A stretch of DNA of 64,000 nt. It comes from Prochlorococcus marinus XMU1408. Lineage in GTDB: Bacteria; Cyanobacteriota; Cyanobacteriia; PCC-6307; Cyanobiaceae. Shown here piece by piece: positions 1 to 9,100 of this stretch (its first letter is position 1; every line of letters starts with the position of its first letter). The translations under genes and the position numbers were made by a program. The notes under the pieces were generated by a model, which made no database searches, had not been told where the DNA came from, and saw only the letters and a list, made by a program, of their open reading frames with translations. The stretch is from assembly GCF_003208055.1 (NCBI RefSeq), contig NZ_QJUE01000002.1, positions 248,001 to 312,000 on the forward strand, in the 5' to 3' direction.

Positions 1-692
1 ACAAACCTCCATTTTGGATTTGGGATTAAATGAAAGCTATTAATGATTTCATCGTCACTAGGCAATTCTCTGAAATTAGATTCGTGAATTCCATACCCGC
101 TTTGAAGTTGTTTCCAATTCTCAGGTAGTTCTAAATTGAGATGTCTTGCTAAAGCGCTTAAAGCGATGCCACATTGTTGCCTACTACGAGAATTTTCCTT
201 GTAACTTAAAAGGATTTTCATCAGAAGTCCCTCGCCTAATTTAAGGTTGGATTGATTACTTACTCCAATTATTCTGTTCATATATGGTTTGTAAGCAGAC
301 TGCCAAGTGCTGATCATGCCTGCGGGTGATTTGCTTTTAGATGTATCAGAAAAAAATTTTTTTTTAAAGCTTTCTATTTCATTGACTATGTTTTGATTGT
401 TACTTTTTGTTGAAGAGATAGTTTTTTCTTTTATCCAATGAGACCAGCTAAATTGATTTTTTTTGAGTTGAAAATCAATTAATTCTATTGCTTTTTTAGC
501 TTCTTCTAAACCGTTAATGTCGAATGGGAGTTTAAGACTTACTCTTTGAACTTTTGAAAGATTTGGAGATTTCTTATCAGGCAATGAACCACGAATATTT
601 AAAACTTTACCTCTTTTTTCAATTTTTAGAGTGATTCCCTTTGATTCAAGATCCTGATTGATATCTAGTAACTTTTGATTCGCGTCCATCAT
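1..692 (-). CDS. Tyrosine recombinase / phage integrase-like protein, C-terminus outside window
   Basis: An open leftward frame runs from ATG at 692 (second ATG at 689) to the window edge without a stop, about 230 codons. The visible part resembles the N-terminal half of tyrosine recombinases. Residues about 1-75 look like an arm-type DNA-binding domain (motif LNIRGSLPDKK). Residues about 115-200 look like a helical SAM-like core-binding domain (motifs MISTWQSAYKPYM and RQQCGIALSALARH). The segment RELPSDDEII near residue 207 is where the catalytic domain usually begins. The catalytic R-H-R-Y residues would lie outside the window, so activity cannot be judged. It is divergent from hemH with a 68-bp spacer. 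Family assignment is by pattern only; no att site or tRNA is next to it here. Confidence 0.7.
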   Translation of the reverse strand, partial: MMDANQKLLDINQDLESKGITLKIEKRGKVLNIRGSLPDKKSPNLSKVQRVSLKLPFDINGLEEAKKAIELIDFQLKKNQFSWSHWIKEKTISSTKSNNQNIVNEIESFKKKFFSDTSKSKSPAGMISTWQSAYKPYMNRIIGVSNQSNLKLGEGLLMKILLSYKENSRSRQQCGIALSALARHLNLELPENWKQLQSGYGIHESNFRELPSDDEIINSFHLIPNPKWRF

Positions 693-726
693 CCTGTAAA
701 TTTAGCTAGCCTTACCTTGATAAGGG

Positions 727-749
727 TTTTTATAACCTTTTATAAGGAG
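727..749 (+). promoter_or_regulatory. AT-rich direct repeat and ribosome binding site ahead of hemH
   Basis: Two copies of a TTTTATAA-like element (near 728-735 and 738-745) are followed by AAGGAG at 744-749, 11 bases before the hemH ATG at 761. Either copy could serve as a -10 box. The Shine-Dalgarno match supports the chosen start; the promoter call is inference. Confidence 0.35.
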
Positions 750-760
750 TTTTTTCTAAA

Positions 761-1936
761 ATGGCTCGGGTTGGTGTCCTCTTACTAAATCTCGGAGGTC
801 CTGAGAGGATTAAGGACGTTGGACCATTTTTATATAATCTATTTTCTGATCCAGAGATAATTCGTTTACCAGTTCGTGCTTTTCAGAAACCTTTGGCTTG
901 GCTTATTAGTTTATTACGAAGTAGCAAATCGCAAGAAGCTTATAGGTCAATTGGAGGTGGATCTCCTTTGCGCCGTATCACAGAGCAGCAAGCAAGAGAA
1001 CTCCAAAGTTATCTTAGAAACCTAGGAATAGACGCAACAACATATGTCGCCATGAGATATTGGCACCCATTTACTGAGTCAGCTGTAGCGGATATAAAGG
1101 CTGATGGTGTAAGCGAGGTTGTTGTGTTACCTCTTTATCCCCATTTTTCAATAAGTACAAGTGGATCTAGTTTTCGAGAGCTCAAAAGGTTGAGAGATAG
1201 TGATTCTGAATTTGAAAAATTATCTATTCGTTGTATTCGGAGCTGGTTTGATCATCCAGCTTATGTATCTTCAATGGCAGAATTAATAAAGGGACAAATC
1301 CAAGCTTGTGATTTACCCGAAGAGGCCCACGTTTTTTTTACTGCCCATGGAGTGCCCAAAAGTTATGTAGAAGAAGCTGGTGATCCTTATCAAGATCAAA
1401 TACAAAACTGTTCACTTTTGATTATTGACCAGCTTGAAACTTCACTTGGATTTAGTAACTCTTTCTCACTTGCTTATCAAAGTAGAGTAGGGCCAGAAGA
1501 ATGGCTAAAACCATATACTGAAGACATTTTAGAAAAGCTAGGAAAATCAGGTGTCAAGGAACTTGTTGTTGTCCCAATTAGTTTTGTAAGTGAACATATT
1601 GAAACACTCCAAGAGATTGATATTGAGTACAAAGAAATTGCTAATAAAAATGGCATTGTTAATTTTAAAAGAGTCCCAGCACTTGATACTTACCCGTTGT
1701 TTATTGAAGGATTAGCTGATCTGGTTTCTTCTTGCTTAAGCGGCGAAGGAATTAGTTTAGAGGAAGCATCAAAATTGCCAGAAAGAGTAAAACTTTATCC
1801 TCAAGAGAAATGGCAGTGGGGATGGAACAACAGCTCTGAAGTATGGAATGGAAGAGTAGCAATGATTGTTTTTCTTTGCTTTTTGTTGGAATTAATAATT
1901 GGTGATGGACCTTTACATCAAATAGGCTTGTTGTGA
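761..1936 (+). CDS. hemH: Ferrochelatase with C-terminal chlorophyll-binding-like (CAB/HLIP) tail
   Basis: Inserts Fe(II) into protoporphyrin IX, the last step of protoheme synthesis, probably at the thylakoid or plasma membrane. The catalytic domain occupies about residues 1-320, with the active-site segment [11 protein letters not shown] (His196) and the conserved [14 protein letters not shown] segment near residues 276-289. At 391 residues it is longer than bacterial HemH because of a linker and a C-terminal hydrophobic helix carrying WNGRVAM at residues 362-368, the chlorophyll-binding motif typical of cyanobacterial and plastid ferrochelatases. In that family the tail is thought to link heme and chlorophyll supply and to aid dimerisation. 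Start ATG follows AAGGAG. It appears to be a single gene with its own promoter. Confidence 0.97.
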   Translation: MARVGVLLLNLGGPERIKDVGPFLYNLFSDPEIIRLPVRAFQKPLAWLISLLRSSKSQEAYRSIGGGSPLRRITEQQARELQSYLRNLGIDATTYVAMRYWHPFTESAVADIKADGVSEVVVLPLYPHFSISTSGSSFRELKRLRDSDSEFEKLSIRCIRSWFDHPAYVSSMAELIKGQIQACDLPEEAHVFFTAHGVPKSYVEEAGDPYQDQIQNCSLLIIDQLETSLGFSNSFSLAYQSRVGPEEWLKPYTEDILEKLGKSGVKELVVVPISFVSEHIETLQEIDIEYKEIANKNGIVNFKRVPALDTYPLFIEGLADLVSSCLSGEGISLEEASKLPERVKLYPQEKWQWGWNNSSEVWNGRVAMIVFLCFLLELIIGDGPLHQIGLL

Positions 1937-2079
1937 AGAATTAAAATAACTTTAAGTATTAATTAACTACTAGTCTGAATAGTTCTTAAACAAAGAGAAT
2001 TTAATTAATTTTTGCTTAACTTAGATTAATTGAAGTTATGCATACTAAGATTTATTGTTAACTGAGATTTTGTTCTGCC

Positions 2080-3846
2080 GTGACCCTGACTTCTGCGCCT
2101 AATGATATAGGAGATTCAGGCAAAATAACTCAATACGAGATGTCAGGAGCTGATGCACTGATGGATTCTCTTCGTAGACACGGAGTTGATACTATTTTTG
2201 GCTATCCAGGTGGTGCAATCCTTCCAATATATGATGCAGTTTTTAAAGCAGAGCAGGAGGGCTGGTTAAGACATATTCTTGTTCGACATGAGCAGGGGGG
2301 GACTCATGCTGCAGATGGTTTCGCAAGATCCACCGGAAAAGTAGGTGTTTGTTTTGGTACATCTGGACCTGGTGCTACAAATTTAGTCACAGGGATAGCT
2401 ACGGCGCAAATGGATTCTGTTCCTTTAGTTGTCATAACAGGACAAGTCCCAAGACCAGCTATCGGTACTGATGCTTTTCAAGAAACGGATATTTTTGGGA
2501 TAACACTCCCCATTGTTAAGCATTCATGGGTTGTTAGAGATCCTTCTGAAATTGCAAAAGTTGTTGCTCAAGCCTTTCTCATCGCCTCCTCAGGTAGACC
2601 AGGTCCTGTTTTGATTGATATACCAAAGGATGTTGGACAAGAGTTGTTTGAATATCGACCTGTTGAGCCAGGTTCAATAAAGCCTGCAGGCTTTGAACTT
2701 CCATTTGCTCCAGAACATAAAGCAATAAGTGAAGCTTTAGATTTAATTGAAAATGCTGAGCAACCACTTCTTTACGTAGGAGGAGGTGTTATCTCATCTG
2801 GAGCACATGAAACACTTGCTGCGATCGCTAATAAATATCAAATCCCCGTAACAACAACTTTGATGGGTAAAGGAGCGTTTGATGAACGTGAACCTCTATC
2901 AGTTGGGATGCTTGGAATGCATGGAACAGCTTATGCAAACTTTGCTGTAACTGAATGTGATTTGTTGATTGCAATTGGAGCAAGATTTGATGACAGAGTT
3001 ACAGGTAAATTGGATACTTTTGCACCAAGAGCAAAAGTAATTCATTTTGAGATTGATCCAGCTGAAATAAATAAAAATAGAATCGTTGAAGTTTCCGTCC
3101 TTGGTGACGTTGGTATTAGTCTTGTGAAATTATTAAATCTTAGTAATCAAAGGAAAATTAATCCAAAAACTTCTAACTGGTTGAACAAAATTAAAAAATG
3201 GAAGAATGATTTTCCTTTGATTAAACCGCCTAAAGAAGGAGAGATTTATCCACAGGAAGTATTAATTGCATTGAGAGATTTAGCACAAGATGCTTTTATT
3301 ACTACAGATGTTGGGCAACATCAAATGTGGGCTGCTCAATATTTGTTGAATGGACCAAGGCAATGGATTAGCAGCGCCGGGCTTGGAACAATGGGTTATG
3401 GAATGCCCGCTGCAATGGGAGTAAAAGTTGCTTTACCTGAAGAGCAAGTTATCTGTATCGCTGGAGATGCAAGTATTTTAATGAATATTCAAGAACTCGG
3501 AACTATTGCCCAGTACAAGTTGAATTTAAAAATAATTATTATCAATAATCATTGGCAAGGCATGGTTAGACAATGGCAAGAAAGTTTCTATGATGAAAGA
3601 TATTCTGCTTCTAACATGTCAGTTGGGGAGCCTGATTTTATTTCATTATCTCAGGCTTTTGGAATTGAGGGCGTTGTAATCTCTGAAAGGGATCAGTTAA
3701 TACCTCAACTGCAGAGAGCCTTAGCAAGTGAAGGACCTGTTCTCGTTAACGTAAATGTGAGGAAGGGTGAGAATTGTTATCCAATGGTGCCACCAGGAAA
3801 AAGTAATGCTCAAATGGTTGGAATACCTGATATAAATAGAGAATGA
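2080..3846 (+). CDS. ilvB: Acetolactate synthase, large catalytic subunit
   Basis: Thiamine-diphosphate enzyme that condenses two pyruvate (or pyruvate plus 2-oxobutyrate), the first common step of valine, leucine and isoleucine synthesis; cytoplasmic, and works with the small subunit IlvN, which is not in this window. The N-terminal PYR domain has [13 protein letters not shown] and the catalytic Glu71 in [15 protein letters not shown]. The C-terminal domain has the ThDP/Mg motif GDAS at 462-465 followed about 26 residues later by [12 protein letters not shown]. The length of 588 residues is normal. The start is GTG at 2080; no strong Shine-Dalgarno is seen. Confidence 0.97.
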   Translation: MTLTSAPNDIGDSGKITQYEMSGADALMDSLRRHGVDTIFGYPGGAILPIYDAVFKAEQEGWLRHILVRHEQGGTHAADGFARSTGKVGVCFGTSGPGATNLVTGIATAQMDSVPLVVITGQVPRPAIGTDAFQETDIFGITLPIVKHSWVVRDPSEIAKVVAQAFLIASSGRPGPVLIDIPKDVGQELFEYRPVEPGSIKPAGFELPFAPEHKAISEALDLIENAEQPLLYVGGGVISSGAHETLAAIANKYQIPVTTTLMGKGAFDEREPLSVGMLGMHGTAYANFAVTECDLLIAIGARFDDRVTGKLDTFAPRAKVIHFEIDPAEINKNRIVEVSVLGDVGISLVKLLNLSNQRKINPKTSNWLNKIKKWKNDFPLIKPPKEGEIYPQEVLIALRDLAQDAFITTDVGQHQMWAAQYLLNGPRQWISSAGLGTMGYGMPAAMGVKVALPEEQVICIAGDASILMNIQELGTIAQYKLNLKIIIINNHWQGMVRQWQESFYDERYSASNMSVGEPDFISLSQAFGIEGVVISERDQLIPQLQRALASEGPVLVNVNVRKGENCYPMVPPGKSNAQMVGIPDINRE

Positions 3847-3863
3847 AAAATTAGATTTAGCTA

Positions 3864-4211
3864 ATGAATAAGTTTCTTATGAAAATTGTTGTGTTATTAA
3901 TATCTTTTTTTTGTTTTTTATCTAAGGTCTATGCTGCCGAAATTTTGCAAGTAAGTAGTTCTTCTGTTTTGCTAATCGGAGATCATAATCGAACTTACAC
4001 TGTGAAAATAGCTTGTACGGAGGTTAGTCCTGATTTAGAGGAAAGATCGATTATTTGGTTGAGAAAACAATTACCTAGACATACAAAAGTAAACCTAAAA
4101 CCTAAAGGGTCAGAAGATGGGGTGTTAATAGCAAAAGTTATTCCATTTAAGAGTAATATTGATATAGCTGAGGAATTTATAAATGAAGGACTTGCGACAA
4201 ATAAATGCTAA
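3864..4211 (+). CDS. Small secreted protein, weakly nuclease-fold-like
   Basis: Protein of 115 residues, 17 bp downstream of ilvB. Residues 1-24 form a clear signal peptide (two Lys, a run of hydrophobic residues, then VYA before AEILQ), so it is probably exported to the periplasm or thylakoid lumen. The mature part has alternating beta-strand-like segments (VLLIGDHNRTYTVKIACTEV) and ends in a Cys; it faintly recalls an abbreviated staphylococcal-nuclease-like beta barrel, but I cannot identify the Arg/Glu catalytic set and make no functional claim. Another possibility is a lineage-specific envelope protein. Co-transcription with ilvB is possible from the spacing. Confidence 0.7.
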   Translation: MNKFLMKIVVLLISFFCFLSKVYAAEILQVSSSSVLLIGDHNRTYTVKIACTEVSPDLEERSIIWLRKQLPRHTKVNLKPKGSEDGVLIAKVIPFKSNIDIAEEFINEGLATNKC

Positions 4212-4243
4212 ATTTAATTAAGGTAATACATTTATAATTATTT

Positions 4244-5002
4244 CTATGAATATATACAACTCCATTGCCTTAGCTTTGTATTATTTCTTCTATATGAATT
4301 AAATAGTTTTGGATTTGAGTAAGTGCAAAGTCTGTTCAGATCGATTTGAGATTGTTTTATACCTTCGTTATATAGTTGTAATATAGCAGCAGCTTGTATA
4401 TCGATTAATAACCTATCAGGATTAGGGTCTTTTCTATATAAATTTAATTCTTCTTCTTTAGGCCCTTCGATTTTATATAAATAACTCTCCATATATCCTT
4501 TCCCTGTTAGCTCAATAATTAAATCCTCAACATCTTTAGTCATAACTTGATAATTATCTCCTTTAATAGATGGTCCAAGGGCAATAATTAGATTGCTTTT
4601 CTTCGCCCCTAAAGCCGTAAAAATTTTTAATAATTTTGAGATAATATGTTTTTTAATACCTTTTAACCCAGAATGGCAAGCAGCAATTTGCCTTGTCTTT
4701 TTATCTGCAATTAGTATTGGTATGCAATCTGCTGTATATACCCATAAACTTTGAAATTTTTTTTTGGTTATTAGACAATCAGCAAAATTAGATTCTAAAT
4801 CTAATGTGTTATTTACTTGAAGAATTTTATTACTATGCACTTGCTTTAAATAGTTAATATTTGAGACTAAGTTTAGTTCATTTTGCAATTCGCCTGGTTT
4901 GTTCTTTTTATGTCTTTTTGTAAAAAAAGCATTTATAAAACCATGTTCTTTTAATAGACTAGATTGAAAATATTTTGTATTATTGTAATTTATTAATTTC
5001 AT
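4244..5002 (-). CDS. YfiH/LACC1-family purine nucleoside phosphorylase-like protein (laccase domain)
   Basis: Cytoplasmic protein of the family once called polyphenol oxidase (Pfam Cu-oxidase_4), whose bacterial and human members act on purine nucleosides (phosphorolysis or adenosine deamination). The metal-binding triad is visible: His56 in LKQVHSNKI, Cys93 in YTADCIPIL and His110 in AACHSGLKG, in the usual order and spacing; the later motif LGPSIKGDNYQV also fits. Length of 252 residues is typical. It is convergent with the secreted small gene (32 bp between stops) and 61 bp downstream of the Tab2-like gene on the same strand. Confidence 0.88.
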   Translation of the reverse strand: MKLINYNNTKYFQSSLLKEHGFINAFFTKRHKKNKPGELQNELNLVSNINYLKQVHSNKILQVNNTLDLESNFADCLITKKKFQSLWVYTADCIPILIADKKTRQIAACHSGLKGIKKHIISKLLKIFTALGAKKSNLIIALGPSIKGDNYQVMTKDVEDLIIELTGKGYMESYLYKIEGPKEEELNLYRKDPNPDRLLIDIQAAAILQLYNEGIKQSQIDLNRLCTYSNPKLFNSYRRNNTKLRQWSCIYS

Positions 5003-5063
5003 TAATTTTATACTTCTTAGATAAGGTCAAATTAAGTTTTATCTTGGAAAAATATAATAATAA

Positions 5064-5951
5064 TTATCCAATATCTCGTAGCATCCAAAAACCGTCAAGC
5101 GAGTTTTGTTCGGAACTTTTTTGGACTGAAATAAATTGAAGTCCATCAGCATCTAGCTTCGAACTTGAAAAATTATTTTCAATAGCCTTTTTTGCTTCTT
5201 CTTCGACATCCGTGACGAGCCACCTATCAGCTTGCCCAGCTTCTAGAATTATTTGTGTTCCTTCAATTAATAGTTTTACTGGTTCAAGTCCCCCAAGCCA
5301 TGCTGCGAGAGCCAAGGACCTGTTTGAACTAAAAAGTCTAATACCAGGAATAGAAATATTCTCTTTAATTGATTCTTTTATGGGAATTAAATTTGAAAAC
5401 TCTATTTCCCATTCATCAGCCTCTCTAAGTGTGTTAATTGAGAGTGAAGCAAAGCTCCAAGAGTCTCCTCTTACTTCCTCAGGTAATGGTATTGCTTGAT
5501 TTTTGATTGGGTCCGATGGAGGTGCGAGGTTAACACCTATGTATCCTTTTTGTTGAGGATAAAAATTTCTTTCTCTATCAATAAGCCACTCCAACAAGGT
5601 ATATGTTCTTTTACTCGATATAAGTTCAATGCCAACTTGATCTGCTGCACGTTTTATCATTGTTTTCATAGATGATCGCCAACAACGTAATACAGAAGGT
5701 GTTTCCCATCCTTGAGAATTGGCTTCATTAATAGCTTCTTCTAAGGCTTCTTTTAACCAAATTGAATTAACACTTGATGCGGGACATATTTTTTCCCATT
5801 TAAATGTTTTCTTATCTTTGAAATCATTTGTACTTGTTATAAGCAATTCCCATCTTTTTTTTCCATTTTCATCTAATATTGGTCTGGAATAAAAGTCAAT
5901 TTCCCAGTCTGTTTTTTTTAAATTAGATTCCTTGGGTACACTTATAATCAT
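5064..5951 (-). CDS. Tab2/Atab2-family RNA-binding protein
   Basis: A member of the DUF1092 family found in cyanobacteria, algae and plants. The Chlamydomonas and Arabidopsis members (Tab2, ATAB2) bind psaB mRNA and promote translation of photosystem subunits; a related role here is inference. The diagnostic start DWEIDFYSRPILDENGKKRW lies at residues 16-35, and the C-terminal part contains RWLVTDVEEEAKKA and ends in GFWMLRDIG, both typical. Length of 295 residues is normal. It lies 8 bp downstream of the S1-domain gene, so the two RNA-binding translation factors probably share a transcript. Confidence 0.9.
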   Translation of the reverse strand: MIISVPKESNLKKTDWEIDFYSRPILDENGKKRWELLITSTNDFKDKKTFKWEKICPASSVNSIWLKEALEEAINEANSQGWETPSVLRCWRSSMKTMIKRAADQVGIELISSKRTYTLLEWLIDRERNFYPQQKGYIGVNLAPPSDPIKNQAIPLPEEVRGDSWSFASLSINTLREADEWEIEFSNLIPIKESIKENISIPGIRLFSSNRSLALAAWLGGLEPVKLLIEGTQIILEAGQADRWLVTDVEEEAKKAIENNFSSSKLDADGLQFISVQKSSEQNSLDGFWMLRDIG

Positions 5952-5959
5952 TATTTTAG

Positions 5960-7255
5960 TTATGAAGGTAAATTGATATTTTTTTCTTCTTTTTGTGGTT
6001 CAACTTTTTCTTTGTTAAGACTATTTCGAGCTTTAATTGCTCTCTCCTCTGCTTCCTCCATTACTTTTGATTTATCAGTAATAAGTTCTCCTGGAGGACC
6101 TTCTAAAATTGCCGTATTTAATCCAATACGTCCACGCGAGGGATCTAAATCAGTTATCAAAGCTTTAATGGATTCACCAGTTTGAAAAACTTCTCTAAGA
6201 CTCCTCATGCTTCCATTCGTAACCATTGAATGATGTAATAATCCGCTGACGCCTTTTAAATCTACAAAGAAACCATAAGGTTTAATTGTTAAAATTTCAC
6301 CTTCGATAAGTTGTCCAATTTCTAACTCAGAAAATCTTGATGCAATTGCGGCTTTCTTTTCTGAAAGAACAAGTTTTCTTCTCTCTGGATTTACCTCTAA
6401 AAAAGCTGCATTAATTGTTTTTGAAACAAGCGATTGATGATTCTCTCCATCTTCAAGTTGAGATCTGGGAATAAAACCTCTTAATCCTTCGAAATCACAC
6501 GTAACTCCTCCTCGGTTAAAACCATTAATTTTAACTCGAATTACTTTCCCTTCTTTTGCAAGATTTTGAACTTTGTCCCAGCTTTTTCTTAACTCTAAAG
6601 CCCTGCAACTGATTGTTACCATTCCATCTGCATTTTGTTCCCTAGTAACAAGGACTTCTACTTCTAAACCTTTTGGGAAACGCTCTTTTAAATTTGTAAT
6701 TACACCTAAACCACATTCATTTTTAGGCATGAAGCCAGGAGCTTTTCCCCCTATGTCGACATAAATACCATCACTTTCAATTGCAATAACTGACCCTTTA
6801 GCAATTTCACCTGTAGTACCTATCGGTTGATTTTCTTCTAATGCTGCTAAAAACTCATCTTCGTCAAAATCAAATTCATCAACTTTTCTTTCTTGTTTTT
6901 CAAAAGCCTTTTGTTCATCAAAAGAGTTAACTTTTTTGATTTTAGAATTACTTTCTTCTGATCTTAGTAAATCTTCCATCGTCATAGCTGGAAAACTTTC
7001 GCTAGGACTTTCCTCGAGTACTTTTTTCGACTCAGGAGCTTTTTTTAGACGAGAAATGTTTTTTTCGACTGGAACTTTGTCAACTAACCTTTTATCTTTA
7101 GTTTGTTCAGAGAAATCTTTCTCAGATGGATTTTCACTAATGATCTGTTCATCAGTCTTCCGACTAATATGCATAACCTGCAATGGCTTGCGAGGTGTAT
7201 TGTTTGCCGGCCTTGGGGGAGTAGCTTTTTTAGGCTGAGGATCTGACCCGGCCAT
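5960..7255 (-). CDS. 30S ribosomal protein S1-like protein (second S1 paralogue type)
   Basis: Start taken at ATG 7255 (MAGSDPQPKK), preceded by AAGGGA; the frame stays open upstream to TTG 7294 and ATG 7282, but those give an unlikely N-terminus. The first 130 or so residues are charged, low-complexity and probably disordered, with an acidic DEFDFDEDEFLAAL segment. Three S1 OB-fold repeats follow at about residues 145-212, 237-297 and 317-382 (motifs DGIYVDIGGKAPGFMP, GVTCDFEGLRGFIPRSQL, GFFVDLKGVSGLLHHS). Such proteins bind mRNA and single-stranded RNA. Cyanobacteria often have a major RpsA and this shorter homologue (often named rps1b or Nbp1). Likely co-transcribed with the Tab2-like gene. 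Confidence 0.9.
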   Translation of the reverse strand: MAGSDPQPKKATPPRPANNTPRKPLQVMHISRKTDEQIISENPSEKDFSEQTKDKRLVDKVPVEKNISRLKKAPESKKVLEESPSESFPAMTMEDLLRSEESNSKIKKVNSFDEQKAFEKQERKVDEFDFDEDEFLAALEENQPIGTTGEIAKGSVIAIESDGIYVDIGGKAPGFMPKNECGLGVITNLKERFPKGLEVEVLVTREQNADGMVTISCRALELRKSWDKVQNLAKEGKVIRVKINGFNRGGVTCDFEGLRGFIPRSQLEDGENHQSLVSKTINAAFLEVNPERRKLVLSEKKAAIASRFSELEIGQLIEGEILTIKPYGFFVDLKGVSGLLHHSMVTNGSMRSLREVFQTGESIKALITDLDPSRGRIGLNTAILEGPPGELITDKSKVMEEAEERAIKARNSLNKEKVEPQKEEKNINLPS

Positions 7256-7317
7256 AATATCCCTTGGTAATAAGTGAATCATTCTTACAGTCAAGGGTAA
7301 GTTGTTTTTGAATTAAT

Positions 7318-7322
7318 AGGAG
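7318..7322 (+). promoter_or_regulatory. Shine-Dalgarno AGGAG that points to an ATC or ATT start
   Basis: AGGAG follows in-frame stops TAA (7314-7316) and TAG (7317-7319). Only ATC (7329) and ATT (7332) lie at a normal spacing of 6-9 bases; the first TTG is 36 bases away at 7359. This decides the start proposed for the next gene. Confidence 0.5.
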
Positions 7323-7331
7323 ATTTCTATC

Positions 7332-8156
7332 ATTTTTCAAAATCGTCGATTTGAACATTTGACCTGGCCTGAAGCTTCAAAAGCCGCTTCAGAGAAAGGA
7401 TCTACATTGGTTTGGCCCTTTGGAGCATGTGAACAGCATGGACCACATTTACCTTTAATTACTGATACTTTTTTTGCAGAGAATATTTTAATAAAGACCC
7501 TAGAAGGATTGCCAAGAGAAATGCCGATATGGATGATGCCATCTCAATCAATTGGTTTCTCTCCTGAGCATCAGGCTTTTCCTGGAACTTTATCTTTATC
7601 GGCAAATGTTTTGCTTTCACTTGTTAGTGATGTTGGTAAGCAGATAGCTTCTATGGGATTCAAAAGATTAGTCTTTTTTAATGCTCATGGAGGACAAATA
7701 GGATTGCTTCAAGCTGTTTCCAGGCAATTAAGAATTCAATGTCCTTCTTTAGCAGTACTGCCTTGTTTTATTTGGAGTGGAGTCCCTGGCTTAGATGATC
7801 TTTTGCCTGATAAAGAGGTTGAGGAAGGTCTTCATGCTGCATTGGCAGAGACAAGTCTTATGTTGCACATGGCTGGAGATTTAGTTCGCAATGATTCTTA
7901 CTTAGAAAAAGAAATTTCTAATGGTGAGATTGTTGCAACTCCAAAAGGTTGGAGCCTTGAGGGTGCGTCTCCATGTGCATGGCTTACAGAAGAATTGAGC
8001 TCTTCTGGGGTTATTGGGGATGCAAGTTCTTCAAATGCCAAATTGGGTGCCGCTTTGGAAAATGCACTAATAGATCACTGGAAGTCCCTATTTACAAGCC
8101 TTTTGGATAGTGATTGGCCACCAAATATGTCAGAAAAACCTGTTTCTAGCAGTTAA
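7332..8156 (+). CDS. Creatininase-family amidohydrolase, probable non-canonical start
   Basis: Metal-dependent amidohydrolase of the creatininase / MftE / FAPy-deformylase family; the substrate in picocyanobacteria is unknown. Family metal-site motifs are present: CEQHGPHLPLITDT, FNAHGGQIG and the later AETSLMLHM. The first conventional start is TTG 7359, inside the LTWPEA segment that family members begin several residues before. The frame is open back to GAG 7320, giving the plausible residues FQNRRFEH ahead of LTWPEA. With AGGAG at 7318-7322 the best start is ATT 7332 or ATC 7329, both rare. Length is about 274 residues. Divergent from the S1 gene and 74 bp ahead of ado. Confidence 0.85.
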   Translation: MFQNRRFEHLTWPEASKAASEKGSTLVWPFGACEQHGPHLPLITDTFFAENILIKTLEGLPREMPIWMMPSQSIGFSPEHQAFPGTLSLSANVLLSLVSDVGKQIASMGFKRLVFFNAHGGQIGLLQAVSRQLRIQCPSLAVLPCFIWSGVPGLDDLLPDKEVEEGLHAALAETSLMLHMAGDLVRNDSYLEKEISNGEIVATPKGWSLEGASPCAWLTEELSSSGVIGDASSSNAKLGAALENALIDHWKSLFTSLLDSDWPPNMSEKPVSSS

Positions 8157-8230
8157 GATGTGGTAACTGAACTACCATTTTGTATTTATTTCTGTAAGAT
8201 CACTCAGATTGATAAATTTCTAATAGATCT

Positions 8231-8956
8231 ATGCAAGCTCTTGCATCCGACAATTTAACAGTAGAAAATAAAGAGTTAAGCTCTGACTCTCTTCCAGATT
8301 TCACTTCTGAATCTTACAAAGATGCATACAGCAGAATTAATGCAGTTGTAATTGAAGGTGAGCAAGAAGCGTATTCCAATTTTCTTGATCTAGCTAAGAT
8401 GATCCCAGAGCACGCTGAAGAGCTTATAAGGCTTGGGAAGATGGAGAAAAAGCATATGAATGGTTTTTGTGCTTGTGGCAGGAATCTTGCTGTTAAGCCT
8501 GATATGCCCTTTGCAAAAACATTTTTTTCAAAACTCCACAATAATTTTATAGAAGCTTTTAAAGCTGGAAATACAACTACTTGCCTTCTAATTCAGTGCA
8601 TTTTGATTGAATCTTTTGCTATATCTGCTTATCACGTTTACATTCGTGTGGCTGATCCTTTTGCTAAAAGAATTACTGAAGGTGTTGTTCAAGATGAATA
8701 CTTGCATTTGAATTATGGTCAGGAATGGTTGAAGGCCAATCTTGACTCCGTGAAAAAAGATCTTATGAAGGCTAATAAAGAAAACTTGCCATTAATTAAA
8801 TCAATGCTTGATGAAGTTTCTAATGATGCTGAAGTTCTTCATATGGATAAGGAAGAGTTAATGGAAGAATTTATGATTGCTTATCAGGACTCTCTTCTTG
8901 AAATAGGTCTAGACAATAGAGAAATTGCAAGAATGGCTCTTGCAGCAGTAATTTAA
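8231..8956 (+). CDS. ado: Aldehyde-deformylating oxygenase (alkane synthase)
   Basis: Ferritin-like di-iron enzyme that converts Cn fatty aldehydes to Cn-1 alkanes (mainly heptadecane and pentadecane) plus formate, using O2 and ferredoxin. All six iron ligands are present and in frame: Glu44, Glu72, His75, Glu127, Glu156 and His159, one less than the published MIT9313 enzyme numbering. Length of 241 residues is normal. Its aldehyde substrate comes from AAR encoded just downstream. A strong terminator between the two genes implies separate transcription, in line with separate promoters reported for this gene pair in other cyanobacteria. Confidence 0.98.
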   Translation: MQALASDNLTVENKELSSDSLPDFTSESYKDAYSRINAVVIEGEQEAYSNFLDLAKMIPEHAEELIRLGKMEKKHMNGFCACGRNLAVKPDMPFAKTFFSKLHNNFIEAFKAGNTTTCLLIQCILIESFAISAYHVYIRVADPFAKRITEGVVQDEYLHLNYGQEWLKANLDSVKKDLMKANKENLPLIKSMLDEVSNDAEVLHMDKEELMEEFMIAYQDSLLEIGLDNREIARMALAAVI

Positions 8957-8987
8957 GATTTTAATTTTACATATTTCTCCTTTTATC

Positions 8988-9029
8988 AATTCCTCAAGAA
9001 TTTAAACTTCTTGAGGAATTCTTTTTTTT
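8988..9029 (+). terminator. Strong intrinsic terminator after ado
   Basis: A perfect 13-bp stem (AATTCCTCAAGAA at 8988-9000 with its complement at 9008-9020), a 7-base loop, then C and eight T. This is the clearest rho-independent terminator in the window and separates ado from aar. Confidence 0.93.
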
Positions 9030-9100
9030 GTCACCTTGGTGGTCTAACCTTCAATCTTGAATAAATAGTTAGTTTCAATTTTGATCTTGCTCGGTACCAA

